Shown: positions 1 to 8,331 of the stretch, one piece after another
How the letters are laid out: every line of letters begins with the position of its first letter
Numbering within the stretch: the first letter of the stretch is position 1
From: Streptomyces sp. NRRL F-6131
GTDB lineage: Bacteria; Actinomycetota; Actinomycetes; Streptomycetales; Streptomycetaceae
Assembly (NCBI GenBank): GCA_000719695.1
Contig: JOHN01000044.1
Location: 1 to 64,000, forward strand
DNA: 64,000 nucleotides
Direction of reading: 5' to 3'
Made by a program: the position numbers and the translations under genes
Notes under the pieces: generated by a model
What the model saw: the letters and a program-made list of their open reading frames with translations, nothing else
Told to the model about the DNA's origin: nothing
Databases searched by the model: none

Positions 1-78
1 CGCCCCCAGATCACCGTCCTCACCAACGACGCCCCCGCCCCCGTCCGCCAACAGTGCGACCTCCACGGCACGGACTGA
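1..78 (+). CDS. C-terminal end of an unidentified protein (cut by window edge)
   Basis: An open frame from base 1 ends at TGA 76-78 and gives 25 residues rich in Pro, Asp and Thr. Codon third positions are nearly all G/C, as in the other genes here. The start lies outside the window and the remaining residues are too few to name a family. Confidence is modest because only the tail is visible. Confidence 0.4.
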   Translation, partial: RPQITVLTNDAPAPVRQQCDLHGTD

Positions 79-179
79 CCCCCGACCGACCCGAAGGGCG
101 CCGCGGCCCGATCGGCCGCGGCGCCCCAGCTTCTCCCCGCACCTGGGCGGCCACCCGGCCCGACACTGAGCGACCCGCC

Positions 180-575
180 GGATTCCTCTACGGGTTCCTC
201 CGCCGCGGACTCTGGCCGGTCCATCCGCTGACGGACCCGGCGATCGTGCGGTTCTGCGAGTGGCTGCCGCTGGACTGGCGACGGAACAAGCAGCTCATGC
301 GGGTGCGGCTCGCGCGCGCCGGAATGCCGGCGAAGGTCGTCCGCCCGCCGATCGCGGAGAACTTCCAGCAGGTCATCACCGTCGCCATGCGTCGGCACGG
401 CGCTCCTCGGCTGCGGCGGATCCTCGCGGACGGCTCGCCACTGATCGAGGCCGGCCTGCTCGACCCGGAGGGCCTGTCCGGCGTCGCCGACCGGCTGGAG
501 GCCGGCACTCCGATCGCCGGAGACCACGAGGTGGTGTTCCCGCTCCTGGCGGACTCCGCACTCACCTGCCGGTGA
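180..575 (+). pseudogene. Asparagine-synthase-like C-terminal remnant
   Basis: The frame from about 180 to the stop at 575 resembles the C-terminal part of the asparagine synthase / lasso-cyclase superfamily: a PLTDPAIVRFCEWLP segment, a WRRNKQLMR basic stretch, then PLIEAGLLDPEGL near the end. The amidotransferase domain and the ATP-binding SGGxDS loop should lie upstream, but the sequence before about 180 is not recognisable and contains the end of another gene. The 173-residue reading from base 54 overlaps that gene out of frame. I read this as a truncated, non-functional fragment. An intact, very divergent short protein is less likely. Confidence 0.55.
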
Positions 576-611
576 GAGCGCCGGTCCGCGACAGGACCGG
601 CGACGGGCCGG

Positions 612-1145
612 CTACAGGCCTCGGCCCGCCATCAGGGCGGCCAGTTCCGGCATCGGCCGGACCTCGCGCTGGTGGAAGTAGACCTTCGCCCCTCGGCGGT
701 CGGCGACGCGCAGCAGGTCCCACCCCTGCGCCTGCTGGTAGTAGCGGGACAACTGCTCCTGACCGGTACCGCGCCGGACCCAGGCGAGGCCCTGCCCGGC
801 GGCATGGTCGAGGGCCCACCATGCGATGAGCCGGCCGAGACGATGCGGGTTCGGCGCCGTGAAGGTCGTCGCCAGGAACAGCGTCGGTTCGATCCGCTCC
901 TCCTCGCTGAACGCCCAGGGCGGCAGGGCTTCGTTGCCGTACGTCGATGTGCAGCCGACGACGCCGTCGGCTGCGTGCTCCAGCACCCAGACCGGAAAGT
1001 CCGGGTTTCCCGCCTGCGAGCCGTACTCCTCGGCCATGTCCGCGCAGTCGCCGAGCCCCCGGGCGGACAGCCACGCGGACCGCGTTCGCACCATGTCGGC
1101 GATCGGGGCCGCGTCGGCCACCGTCGCCCTGCGCATCCGGTACAC
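612..1145 (-). CDS. GNAT-family N-acetyltransferase
   Basis: A 177-residue protein beginning MYRMRRATVADAAPI, the usual first strand of GNAT acetyltransferases, which move an acetyl group from acetyl-CoA to an amine. The middle contains a segment around HRLGRLIAWWALDHAA in the acetyl-CoA-binding region and a WDLLRV strand near the C-terminus. I chose the GTG at 1145 because GAGGAG lies 5-10 bases upstream. A longer reading to 1226 has no ribosome site. The substrate cannot be inferred. It is transcribed away from the TetR gene at 1311. Confidence 0.75.
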   Translation of the reverse strand: MYRMRRATVADAAPIADMVRTRSAWLSARGLGDCADMAEEYGSQAGNPDFPVWVLEHAADGVVGCTSTYGNEALPPWAFSEEERIEPTLFLATTFTAPNPHRLGRLIAWWALDHAAGQGLAWVRRGTGQEQLSRYYQQAQGWDLLRVADRRGAKVYFHQREVRPMPELAALMAGRGL

Positions 1146-1281
1146 GGTCGTCTCCTCTCGGCGGGCCCACGGGGGACGATAGCGGGACGGGCAGGGGGAC
1201 ACGCCGTGTTCGGCCCGGTACGTCACGTGGTGTCCACGTCGACCAGCAGCGCGTGCCGGATCCGTGCCGCCCCCTCCCTAG

Positions 1282-1296
1282 GTCAACCTCGTTGAC
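1282..1296. promoter_or_regulatory. 15-bp palindromic operator at TetR promoter
   Basis: GTCAAC-CTC-GTTGAC is a perfect inverted repeat with 6-bp arms. A -10-like CATACT (1296-1301) abuts it and the TetR start codon follows at 1311. This size and placement fit an autoregulatory TetR operator. A looser CAACG-N7-CGTTG repeat lies at 2069-2085, upstream of the oxidoreductase gene. Confidence 0.6.
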
Positions 1297-1310
1297 ATAC
1301 TCTGGCGGGC

Positions 1311-2018
1311 ATGAGCGAACGCGTGGTTCCCGAGCCCCAGCGGAAGCGGCGGCGGCCCACCAAGCAGGGTGTCGTGCTGTCCGCCGAGCTGATCGTCGAC
1401 ACGGCGCTGCGGCTGGTCGGGATGCACGGGGCGGAGGCGCTCACCGTGCGGCGGCTGGGGGCGGCGTTGGGGGCCGATCCCAGTGCGGTGTACCGGTACT
1501 TCCACAGCACCGACGACCTGCTGCTCGCGATCGCCGACGAGCTGATCGGCCGCGCCCAGCAGGGCTGGCGGCCCACCGGGGACTGGCGGGCCGACCTGCG
1601 CGCCATCGGGCTGCGCATCCACGCCGCCTACCTGGCGCACCCGCAGGCCGCGCTGCTCGCGGCGTACCGCACCACCGGGCGGGCCCACGAGATCGCCGCC
1701 GTCGAGAACATCCTGGGGATCCTGCGCACCGCCGGCTTCCCCGATCCCGAGGCCGTCCGGATCTACCACGCCTTCGTCGACCAGAGCCTGGGCTTCGCCG
1801 TGCTGGACGCCGCCGCGCTGGCGCTCCCCTCGGCCGCGTTGAGCGCCGACCACCAGGTGTGGCAGGCGTCCTACGCCCGTCTCGACGCCGCCACCCACCC
1901 GCACATCGCGGCCACCACGCACCTCCTCACCGCGGACATGAACCGCAGCGCCTACCCGCACGCGCTCGACCTGCTGCTCGACGCCACCTCGGCACGGCTG
2001 GCGGCCCTGACCGACTGA
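1311..2018 (+). CDS. TetR-family transcriptional regulator
   Basis: A 235-residue repressor. Residues about 20-70 form the TetR helix-turn-helix, with ALTVRRLGAALGADPSAVYRYF as the recognisable signature (ends in the typical YRYF). The C-terminal two thirds is the all-helical ligand-binding and dimer domain. Arg/Lys-rich residues 10-18 may give extra DNA contacts. The 15-bp palindrome immediately upstream suggests autoregulation. The FAD oxidoreductase 135 bp downstream on the same strand is the likely target or co-transcribed partner. The ligand is unknown. Confidence 0.85.
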   Translation: MSERVVPEPQRKRRRPTKQGVVLSAELIVDTALRLVGMHGAEALTVRRLGAALGADPSAVYRYFHSTDDLLLAIADELIGRAQQGWRPTGDWRADLRAIGLRIHAAYLAHPQAALLAAYRTTGRAHEIAAVENILGILRTAGFPDPEAVRIYHAFVDQSLGFAVLDAAALALPSAALSADHQVWQASYARLDAATHPHIAATTHLLTADMNRSAYPHALDLLLDATSARLAALTD

Positions 2019-2153
2019 GCGAGGTGCGGCGTGGGACCGGGACGGCGGCAGCGGCGGCACGCTTATGACAACGCCATTGACGTTGGAGGCGGCCCGGCGG
2101 TCTGATGGCGCCATCCGGAGGCCACCCCTCCACGCACCGAAGGAGCCACCGCC

Positions 2154-3551
2154 ATGGCCGACCCCGTCCGCGCCCTCCGGGACGCCCAGCCCACGCCGTT
2201 CTGGCTCGACGACCCCGACCGGCCCACGGCCGCCACCGCCCTGGTCGGTGACGTCCGGTGCGACCTCCTGGTGGTCGGCGGCGGCTACAGCGGTCTCTGG
2301 ACGGCGCTGATCGCCAAGGAACGCGACCCCTCGCTCGACGTCGTGCTGATCGAGGCACGGGAGGTCGGCTGGGCCGCCTCCGGGCGCAACGGTGGCTTCT
2401 GCGAGGCCAGCCTCACCCACGGACTGGCCAACGGACACCAGCGCTGGCCCGGTGAACTCGCCACCCTGGAACGCCTCGGCGCCGCCAACCTCCGGGCCAT
2501 GGAGGACACCGTCACCCGCCACGGCATCGACTGCCAGTGGGAGCGCACCGGCTCCCTCGTCGTCGCCACCGAGCCGTACCAGGTCGACGGGCTGCACGAG
2601 TTCGCCGACCTCGCCGCCCGCTACGGCCCCAGGCCCGAACTCCTCGACCGCGACGCCGTCCGCGCCGAGATCGACTCCCCTACCTTCCTCGGCGGCCTCT
2701 GGGACCGCGAGGGCGTCGCCATGCTCAACCCCGCCCGGCTCGCCTGGGGCCTCAAGCGGGCCTGCCTCGACCTCGGCGTCCGGATCCACGAACACACCCG
2801 GGCCACCGGGCTCACCGACTCCCCACGCGGGATCACCGTCCGCACCCCGTACGGCCGCGTCGGCGCCCGCCGGGTCGCCCTCGCCACCAACGCCTTCCCC
2901 TCGCTGCTGCGCCGCCACCGGCCGCGCACCGTGCCGGTCTACGACTACGCGCTGATGACCGAACCGCTGACGGACGAACAGCTGGCCGCCGTCGGCTGGC
3001 GAAACCGCCAGGGCTTCGCCGACAGCGCCAACCACTTCCACTACGTCCGGCTCTCCGCCGACAACCGGATCCTGTTCGGCGGCTACGACGTCGTCCACGA
3101 GTTCCGCAGCCGGGTGCGGGCCGAGCGCGACCAGCGGCCGGACACCTTCGCCACCCTCGCCCGGCACTTCTTCCGGACCTTCCCGCAGCTGGAGGGGGTC
3201 CGCTTCAGCCACGCCTGGGGCGGCGCGATCGACACCTGCACCCGGTTCTCCGCCTTCTTCGACCTCTCGCACGCCGGCCGGGTCGCCTACGCGGCCGGGT
3301 ACACGGGCCTCGGCGTCGGCGCCACCCGCTTCGGCGCCGAGGTGATGCTCGACCTGCTGGACGGCGCCCGCACCGAACGCACCGCGCTGGAGATGGTCCG
3401 CCGCAAGCCGCTGCCCTTCCCGCCCGAGCCGGCGCGCTCGATCGGCATCGGGATCACCCAGTGGGCCCTCGCCCGCGCCGACGCGAACGCCGGACGGCGC
3501 AACCTCTGGCTGCGCACCCTCGACCGGTTCGGCCTGGGCTTCGACAGCTGA
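2154..3551 (+). CDS. FAD-dependent oxidoreductase (DAO family)
   Basis: A 465-residue flavoprotein of the glycine/D-amino-acid oxidase family, which oxidises amine or amino acid substrates with FAD. The Rossmann dinucleotide site LLVVGGGYSGLW is near residue 40, followed by the ASGRNGGF motif near residue 77 that is typical of PuuB/sarcosine-oxidase-like members. The AAGYTGLGVG segment near residue 382 is the C-terminal FAD contact. Closest by motif are gamma-glutamylputrescine oxidoreductases, but no other putrescine genes are nearby. AAGGAG lies 8 bases before the ATG. It lies downstream of the TetR gene and is probably controlled by it. Confidence 0.8.
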   Translation: MADPVRALRDAQPTPFWLDDPDRPTAATALVGDVRCDLLVVGGGYSGLWTALIAKERDPSLDVVLIEAREVGWAASGRNGGFCEASLTHGLANGHQRWPGELATLERLGAANLRAMEDTVTRHGIDCQWERTGSLVVATEPYQVDGLHEFADLAARYGPRPELLDRDAVRAEIDSPTFLGGLWDREGVAMLNPARLAWGLKRACLDLGVRIHEHTRATGLTDSPRGITVRTPYGRVGARRVALATNAFPSLLRRHRPRTVPVYDYALMTEPLTDEQLAAVGWRNRQGFADSANHFHYVRLSADNRILFGGYDVVHEFRSRVRAERDQRPDTFATLARHFFRTFPQLEGVRFSHAWGGAIDTCTRFSAFFDLSHAGRVAYAAGYTGLGVGATRFGAEVMLDLLDGARTERTALEMVRRKPLPFPPEPARSIGIGITQWALARADANAGRRNLWLRTLDRFGLGFDS

Positions 3552-3688
3552 GCCCGGCGACCGGTGGCCCGGTACGGCCGGTGGCCCGGTGAGGCAGGTG
3601 GGCCGGGCGGCCGCGGGGTGCACGGTGGAAGAACATCCGGCGGCACGGCGGGCGGCCGGGCCGGGGTGACCTGCGGCGCGGGGACGGG

Positions 3689-3943
3689 GTGGGCCACCGC
3701 CCCCTCGGGTCGGGGGCTTCCGGCCCGCAGTTCGCGGTGCTGCCGTTCGGCCGGGTCCTCTCCCACGCCGTCCGGCAGGACGACTGGACCGTGCAGAACC
3801 GGCACGGCGCCGCGCTGCGCGACGTGTTCGGCCCGGCCGGCCGGGTCTGCGGGCACGTCCGGAAAACCGTCCGCGGCCACGGCTTCCTCCCGCTGCCGCC
3901 CACCATCCGCGGGACGGTCATCCACTGGCCTGAGGGCCCGGCA
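3689..3943 (+). pseudogene. Possible gene remnant in the 3552-3964 gap
   Basis: This 413-bp gap holds no complete gene. From 3689 to about 3943 one plus-strand frame has strongly coding-like third positions (nearly all G/C) and contains segments such as QFAVLPFGRVLSHAV and GRVCGHVRKTVRGH. The frame has no stop of its own and runs on antisense through the next gene. A TGA in another frame at 3932-3934 would end it after a one- or two-base shift. I do not recognise the family. A decayed gene is the best reading, chance coding bias the alternative. Confidence 0.3.
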
Positions 3944-3964
3944 CTTCGCGCGTCCGGGGCCGTG

Positions 3965-4336
3965 TCAGCGGGTCGCGCCCGGACGCGGGGAAGCCGCGGT
4001 GGCGCGCAGCAGGTCCCGCAGCAGGTCGAAGTCGACGGCCCGCGGCGTGCGGAACCGCAGGCACGACCTGCCCATGTCCTGCCCCGCCAGCCGTTCGGCG
4101 AAGGCCTCCCGCACGTCCGGGCGCATCAGGTAGAAGGAGATGTACTGCTTCTGCCCGGCGAAGGCGATCTCGGCGACACCGTCCCGCTGGTAGGCGGGCA
4201 TGCCGTGGGCCATGACCTCGGTGAAGCCCGTCAGCTCCCGGCGGCAGAGCCGCCGGACCTCGGCGAGGGCGTCGCGGCGGTCCTCCGGCAGCTCGGCCAG
4301 ATAGGTTTCGACATCTTTTGCCGTACTTTGCACCAT
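3965..4336 (-). CDS. DUF1801 / iron-chaperone-like protein
   Basis: A 123-residue protein with the DUF1801 pattern: an N-terminal VETYLAELPEDRR helix, a MAHGMPAY motif near residue 42, and KQYISFYL near residue 63. Family members include YdhG-like and frataxin-type iron chaperones from Firmicutes, but the role in actinomycetes is not established. The length matches the family. It stands alone, with a gene remnant downstream and a secreted-protein gene divergently upstream. Confidence 0.75.
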   Translation of the reverse strand: MVQSTAKDVETYLAELPEDRRDALAEVRRLCRRELTGFTEVMAHGMPAYQRDGVAEIAFAGQKQYISFYLMRPDVREAFAERLAGQDMGRSCLRFRTPRAVDFDLLRDLLRATAASPRPGATR

Positions 4337-4563
4337 CTCCGGAGGCTATGCCGCGTCCGGGACACGGGCAAGGGGGGTGGGGCCGGTGAGCGGCTGACGG
4401 GCCGTCGGCGGGCCGGGCCCGGCCGGTGGCGGGCTGGCGCGATCCGGTGGGGAGGAGCCCGGTTCGCGACTGTTCGGCGCGGCCGGGAGAGGCGACACTG
4501 GTACGTGGGCGATCGGGTCCGTCAGCGGCCCCGGCGGTCGCCCACGATCCCGAGGGGGAACAC

Positions 4564-5034
4564 ATGCGGCCCAGCTCGATGACGAGGTCCCTCGTCAGCC
4601 TCACCATCGCCGCCGGCATCGCCGTCGGCGGATCGGCGGGCGCGGCCTTCGCGACACCGGCGACGCCCACGACGACCGCGGCGCCCGCCCGACAGGCAGC
4701 AACCGCCCCGACCGACGCACGGCTCACCACCGTCGAGAACCTCGGCCTGAACGCCTCCCAGGCCGAGTACCTCCAGGACTGGCTGGCGAGCTACTGGGGC
4801 TACCCGGGCGAGATCAACGGCCAGTTGGACACCGAGAGCTGGAAGGCGCTCCAGCGCTTCCTCCAGGCGCGCTGGGGCTACGCCGGTCCGATCGACGGCA
4901 TCGTCGGCACCGAGACCGTCAAGGCCCTGCAGCGTCGACTGACGGCGGAAGAGAGCTACCACGGTCCGATCGACGGCATCGCCGGGCCGAGTACCCGGGA
5001 GGCGTTCAAGCGCTTCGCCGCACCCAAGGAGTGA
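4564..5034 (+). CDS. Secreted peptidoglycan-binding (PG_binding_1) protein
   Basis: A 156-residue protein with a Sec-type signal (Arg at residue 8, then a hydrophobic segment to about residue 30 ending AAFAT). Two peptidoglycan-binding repeats follow: WKALQRFLQARWGYAGPIDG and the related VKALQRRLTAEESYHGPIDG, both followed by G-x-x-T. These repeats bind cell-wall peptide. There is no catalytic domain, so it may be a cell-wall anchor or hydrolase modulator. The ATG at 4564 follows GAGGGGGA. The 46 residues before it in the open frame are not translated in my reading. Confidence 0.8.
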   Translation: MRPSSMTRSLVSLTIAAGIAVGGSAGAAFATPATPTTTAAPARQAATAPTDARLTTVENLGLNASQAEYLQDWLASYWGYPGEINGQLDTESWKALQRFLQARWGYAGPIDGIVGTETVKALQRRLTAEESYHGPIDGIAGPSTREAFKRFAAPKE

Positions 5035-5300
5035 ACTCCGCGACGGCCCGGCGGAGTTCGGCGGGTACGCGGTCGGCGAACTCAACGGCCGGGCCGTCGC
5101 CGGCATCGGCCCGACGACGTACTTCGCCGTCGACGACGTGGACTCCACCGCGGACGCCCTGGTCAGGGGCGGCGGACCGTGCCGGCCGCGCCCTTCGACA
5201 TGGTGGCCGGACGGATGACGGTGGTCACCGACCCGCAGGGCGCACCGTTCGCGATGATCCAGCCGCGGCCGCTCCAGTTCCTCTCGGCCGGGCCTCATGA
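5033..5300 (+). pseudogene. Frameshifted glyoxalase/VOC-domain remnant
   Basis: Two frames together read as the C-terminal half of a VOC (glyoxalase/dioxygenase) domain. The first, 5033 to about 5170, gives GRAVAGIGPTTYFAVDDVD and then DALVRGGG. The second, from about 5170, gives VPAAPFDMVAGRMTVVTDPQGAPFAMI. The order and content match the second beta-alpha-beta-beta-beta module, but the frames differ, so an indel lies near 5168-5175. The N-terminal half is missing and the remnant abuts the stop of the preceding gene, suggesting a deletion joined them. Confidence 0.6.
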
Positions 5301-5426
5301 CCGGTCCCGGTGGATCCGTATCGCCGGGACCGTCACACCGGGGCGTCGGGATCCGTCGAGGTGGTGGCGGCACCGCTGACCGAGCCCGGTCACGGCGACC
5401 CCGCCGCTCCCGAGAGGAACACCACC

Positions 5427-5933
5427 ATGACCGACCGCTCCATCACCGCCGAGATCCCGACGCGCCCGCGCATGACCCAGGACCCGACGCAGCTCGTCCC
5501 CGCCCTCGCCGAGGTCTCGGCCGCGCTGTTCAAGGCCGTCGGCAACGGCTCGGTCCCCCGCACCACCATCAGCCTGGTCCAGCTGCGGGCCGGCCAGCTC
5601 GCGGGCAGCACCTACCTCACCGTCCTGCACAGCGGCTTCCTCCGCAAGGCCGACCAGAGCGAGGAGCGCATCGCCTCGGTGGCCTCCTGGCAGGACTCGC
5701 CGTACTTCACCGCCCCGGAGCGGGCCGCCCTGGCCCTCGCCGAGGCCGCGCTCCGGCCGTCCCCGTACGGCGAGCGGGTTCCTGACGCGCTGTACGCCGA
5801 GGTGGCCGAGCACTACGACGAGACGGCCCTGGCCACCCTGATGATCGCCATCGGCCAGGTCAACTTCTTCACCCCCGTCGCACTCGTCGCCAAGCCGGCC
5901 CCGGGCCGTTCGTTCACCGACCCCTGGGTCTGA
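5427..5933 (+). CDS. Carboxymuconolactone decarboxylase/AhpD-like protein lacking the CxxC
   Basis: A 168-residue AhpD/CMD-fold protein with the family core LVQLRAGQLAGSTYLTVLH (residues 50-68), then FTAPERAALALAEAAL. Active AhpD-like members have Cys-x-x-Cys followed by x-x-x-His for thiol-based peroxide reduction. Here Ser61 and Leu64 replace the cysteines while His68 is kept. It is therefore unlikely to act as a thiol peroxidase. It could use another chemistry or be a structural or regulatory homologue. The ATG at 5427 follows GAGAGGAA. A strong hairpin follows the stop. Confidence 0.8.
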   Translation: MTDRSITAEIPTRPRMTQDPTQLVPALAEVSAALFKAVGNGSVPRTTISLVQLRAGQLAGSTYLTVLHSGFLRKADQSEERIASVASWQDSPYFTAPERAALALAEAALRPSPYGERVPDALYAEVAEHYDETALATLMIAIGQVNFFTPVALVAKPAPGRSFTDPWV

Positions 5934-5946
5934 CCGTCCCGGTCCC

Positions 5947-5983
5947 GGGGCGCCCGCCGGGCCGTTCGCCCGGCGGGCGCCCC
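5947..5983. terminator. GC hairpin terminator
   Basis: GGGGCGCCCGCCGGGC and its exact reverse complement are separated by 5 bases, 13 bp after the stop of the AhpD-like gene. There is no U-tract, as is common for actinomycete terminators. Confidence 0.65.
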
Positions 5984-6115
5984 CCGTCGACCGACCGAGG
6001 CCCGTCCGCATAGGCTGATCCGTGCTCGAACGGGTCGACGACCGACCGTCCGGGCCGCGGGCCGGGATGCCGGAGGGGGCAGGTCCGCGGGACACGCACA
6101 CAGGGGGACGCTGAC

Positions 6116-7891
6116 ATGCGGGAAGAACGGGAACCCGACGGGTACCAGGGGTACGCCGGGTACACCGAGCTCGACGGGTACGACGTCGAGCACGAGGGCG
6201 AGTACGAGGGCGAGGGCGAGGACGGGGAGGGGGCGGGCGCACCGCGCCGCTCCGGCGCCCGGAAGGCCGTCCTGGCCACCGTCGGCGGGGTGTTCGCCGC
6301 GCTGCTGGCGGTCGGCGGGTACGGGCTCCACAACGTCGTGACCGCCGTACAGGGCGGATCGTCGAGCAGCAGCGGCGGCGGCACCCAGGCGTCCGAGACC
6401 GCGGCGAAGACCCCGCAGGCGCCGCCGACCGCCGAGCAGGCCGCCGCCGTGGCCGCGGATTTCCTGGCGGCCTGGGGCTGCGGGGACGTCACGGCCGCCT
6501 CGGCGCTGACCAGCCGTCCGGAGACGGCCCGCACGGCGCTGGCCGCCTTCCACGAGAACGTGCCGGCCCGCACGCTCGCGCTCACCGCGACGGGCCCGGC
6601 GGCGACCGGCCCGGACGGGGAACCGGCCGTCGGCTTCCGGGTGAAGGCCGAGTTCGAGGGCGCGACCGGCGCCTGGGAGTACGACAGCACGCTCGGCGTG
6701 GTCCGGGGCGAGAGCGGCAAGGCCGTCGTGCGCTGGGCGCCGACCGTGCTCCACCCACGCCTCGCCCAGGGCGGGACGATCGCCGTGAAGGCGCTGCCCG
6801 ACCCGGTTTCCAAGCCGACCGACCGCAACGGCAAGCCGCTGGAGGGCTTCCCCTCGCTGGCCGCCGTCCTGCCCGGGATCGCACCGGCCGACAGCGGGAC
6901 CGTCGTCACCGGCCGGGCCGTGGTGCTCTCCGCCGCCGGGAAGGAGCCCGAGCAGCTGTACGTGCTCACCCCGCCGAGCGCGCCGCAGGTCAAGCTGACG
7001 CTGGACGCCGACCTCCAGCGGGTCGCCGAGGAGGCGGTCAAGCAGCAGGCCGCGGGCGGCAAGCCGGCCTCCCTGGTGGCGATCCAGCCGAGCACCGGCC
7101 ACATCCTGGCGATGGCCTACTCGCCGAGCGGGTACAACCGCGCCGTCTCGGCCGGCCAGGCTCCCGGCTCCACGATGAAGGTGATCACCTCGGCGGCCCT
7201 GCTGGAGGCCGGGGTGACCCCGGACACCGTGGTGCCCTGCAAGGACACCACCAACTCGCCCCGGCAGTGGCACAACGACGAACGCGGTGACTTCCCCGCC
7301 TACACGCTCGCCGACGACTTCAGCCACTCCTGCAACACCGGCTTCATCGACAAGGGCCTGGAGAAGCTGCAGCCCGGCACGCTCACCAAGGTGGCCCGCG
7401 AGCAGTTCGGCCTCGGCCTGGAGTGGCACATCGGCATCGACAGCCGGGACGCCACGATCCCGGTGCCGGGCACCAAGGACGAGGCCGCCGCCCAGTACAT
7501 CGGCCAGGGCACGATCCAGGTCAACTCGCTGGCGATGGCCTCGGTCGCCGCCACCGTGCAGAGCGGAAGGTTCCGCCAGCCCGTCCTGCGGGAGGACGCC
7601 AAACGGGTCACCGCCCCGGGCGCGCTGCCCGCCGGCGTCGCCAGGGACCTGCGCGCCATGATGGCCAGGACCGCCACCCAGGGCACCGCCCGCACCCCGA
7701 TGGCCGGCCTCACCGGCCAGATCGGCGCCAAGACCGGCACCGCCGAGTCCGGTGGGACGGCCACCAACAGCTGGTTCGTCGCCTACCGCGGGGACCTCGC
7801 CGTCGCCGCCGAGGTCGACGGCGGCGGTCACGGCTTCGCGGCGGCCGGTGTGGCCGCGGCCCAGGTCCTCAAGGCCGGTGGCAAGGGCTGA
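6116..7891 (+). CDS. Penicillin-binding protein, NTF2-like + transpeptidase
   Basis: A 591-residue class B-type PBP that would cross-link peptidoglycan outside the membrane. An acidic Tyr/Gly-rich cytoplasmic tail (1-45) precedes one membrane segment (about 53-75) and a Ser/Gly linker. An NTF2-like domain (about 100-215) and the transpeptidase domain (about 300-590) follow. Catalytic motifs are SxxK at Ser352 (GSTMK), SxN at Ser405 (SCN) and KTG at Lys539. No ribosomal or division genes adjoin, so it is probably an accessory PBP. AGGGGGA precedes the ATG. Confidence 0.88.
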   Translation: MREEREPDGYQGYAGYTELDGYDVEHEGEYEGEGEDGEGAGAPRRSGARKAVLATVGGVFAALLAVGGYGLHNVVTAVQGGSSSSSGGGTQASETAAKTPQAPPTAEQAAAVAADFLAAWGCGDVTAASALTSRPETARTALAAFHENVPARTLALTATGPAATGPDGEPAVGFRVKAEFEGATGAWEYDSTLGVVRGESGKAVVRWAPTVLHPRLAQGGTIAVKALPDPVSKPTDRNGKPLEGFPSLAAVLPGIAPADSGTVVTGRAVVLSAAGKEPEQLYVLTPPSAPQVKLTLDADLQRVAEEAVKQQAAGGKPASLVAIQPSTGHILAMAYSPSGYNRAVSAGQAPGSTMKVITSAALLEAGVTPDTVVPCKDTTNSPRQWHNDERGDFPAYTLADDFSHSCNTGFIDKGLEKLQPGTLTKVAREQFGLGLEWHIGIDSRDATIPVPGTKDEAAAQYIGQGTIQVNSLAMASVAATVQSGRFRQPVLREDAKRVTAPGALPAGVARDLRAMMARTATQGTARTPMAGLTGQIGAKTGTAESGGTATNSWFVAYRGDLAVAAEVDGGGHGFAAAGVAAAQVLKAGGKG

Positions 7892-7905
7892 CGGCCACCC
7901 CCGGA

Positions 7906-7942
7906 CCGGGGCCCGCCGCCCACCCGGGCCGGCGGGCCCCGG
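7906..7942. terminator. GC hairpin after PBP gene
   Basis: CCGGGGCCCGCC pairs with GGCGGGCCCCGG across a 13-base loop, 14 bp beyond the PBP stop codon. Confidence 0.55.
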
Positions 7943-8013
7943 TGCTCAGGACCGCCGATCCGTCGGCCGGCCGGCCCTCTCCCGGGCGCGGCGCACACGC
8001 CCCGACCCCCGGG

Positions 8014-8232
8014 TCACCGCCGGTCGCCCGCCCGGAGTTCGGTGGTGATCTGCCGTCGGCCGGAGACGGCCGCCTCCAGCACCACCCCGGCGCAGACCAA
8101 CACCGCCACGGCGGCCGTCGGCAGCAGCACCGGCAGGACGCCGGGCGTCAGCCGCTCCCCCACGGGCGCGCCAACCAGCAGCCACAGGTCGAAGGCCGGT
8201 CCGAGCAGGGCGACCGCCCCCGTCGCGACCAC
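8014..8232 (-). CDS. Possible small membrane protein
   Basis: A 72-residue frame starting at GTG 8232 encodes two hydrophobic stretches (about residues 3-22 and 30-55) and a charged tail, as expected for a small two-span membrane protein. There is no clear ribosome site and no recognised family, so it is uncertain. The rest of the 7892-8331 gap holds only the hairpin after the PBP gene and the short leader of the next gene. Confidence 0.35.
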   Translation of the reverse strand: MVATGAVALLGPAFDLWLLVGAPVGERLTPGVLPVLLPTAAVAVLVCAGVVLEAAVSGRRQITTELRAGDRR

Positions 8233-8331
8233 GGCGCCGTCGGGCGTCGCGCCGCCCGGCGGTCCGGCCCGGCATTCCCTAGGCTGGGGAAACGGTCATT
8301 TCCCCACGATTCATCAGGAAAGGGATCAACC

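Noticed and set aside
54..575. Lasso-peptide cluster at the left edge
   Set aside because: Only a C-terminal Asn-synthase-like fragment is present, with no precursor, RRE or protease gene next to it.
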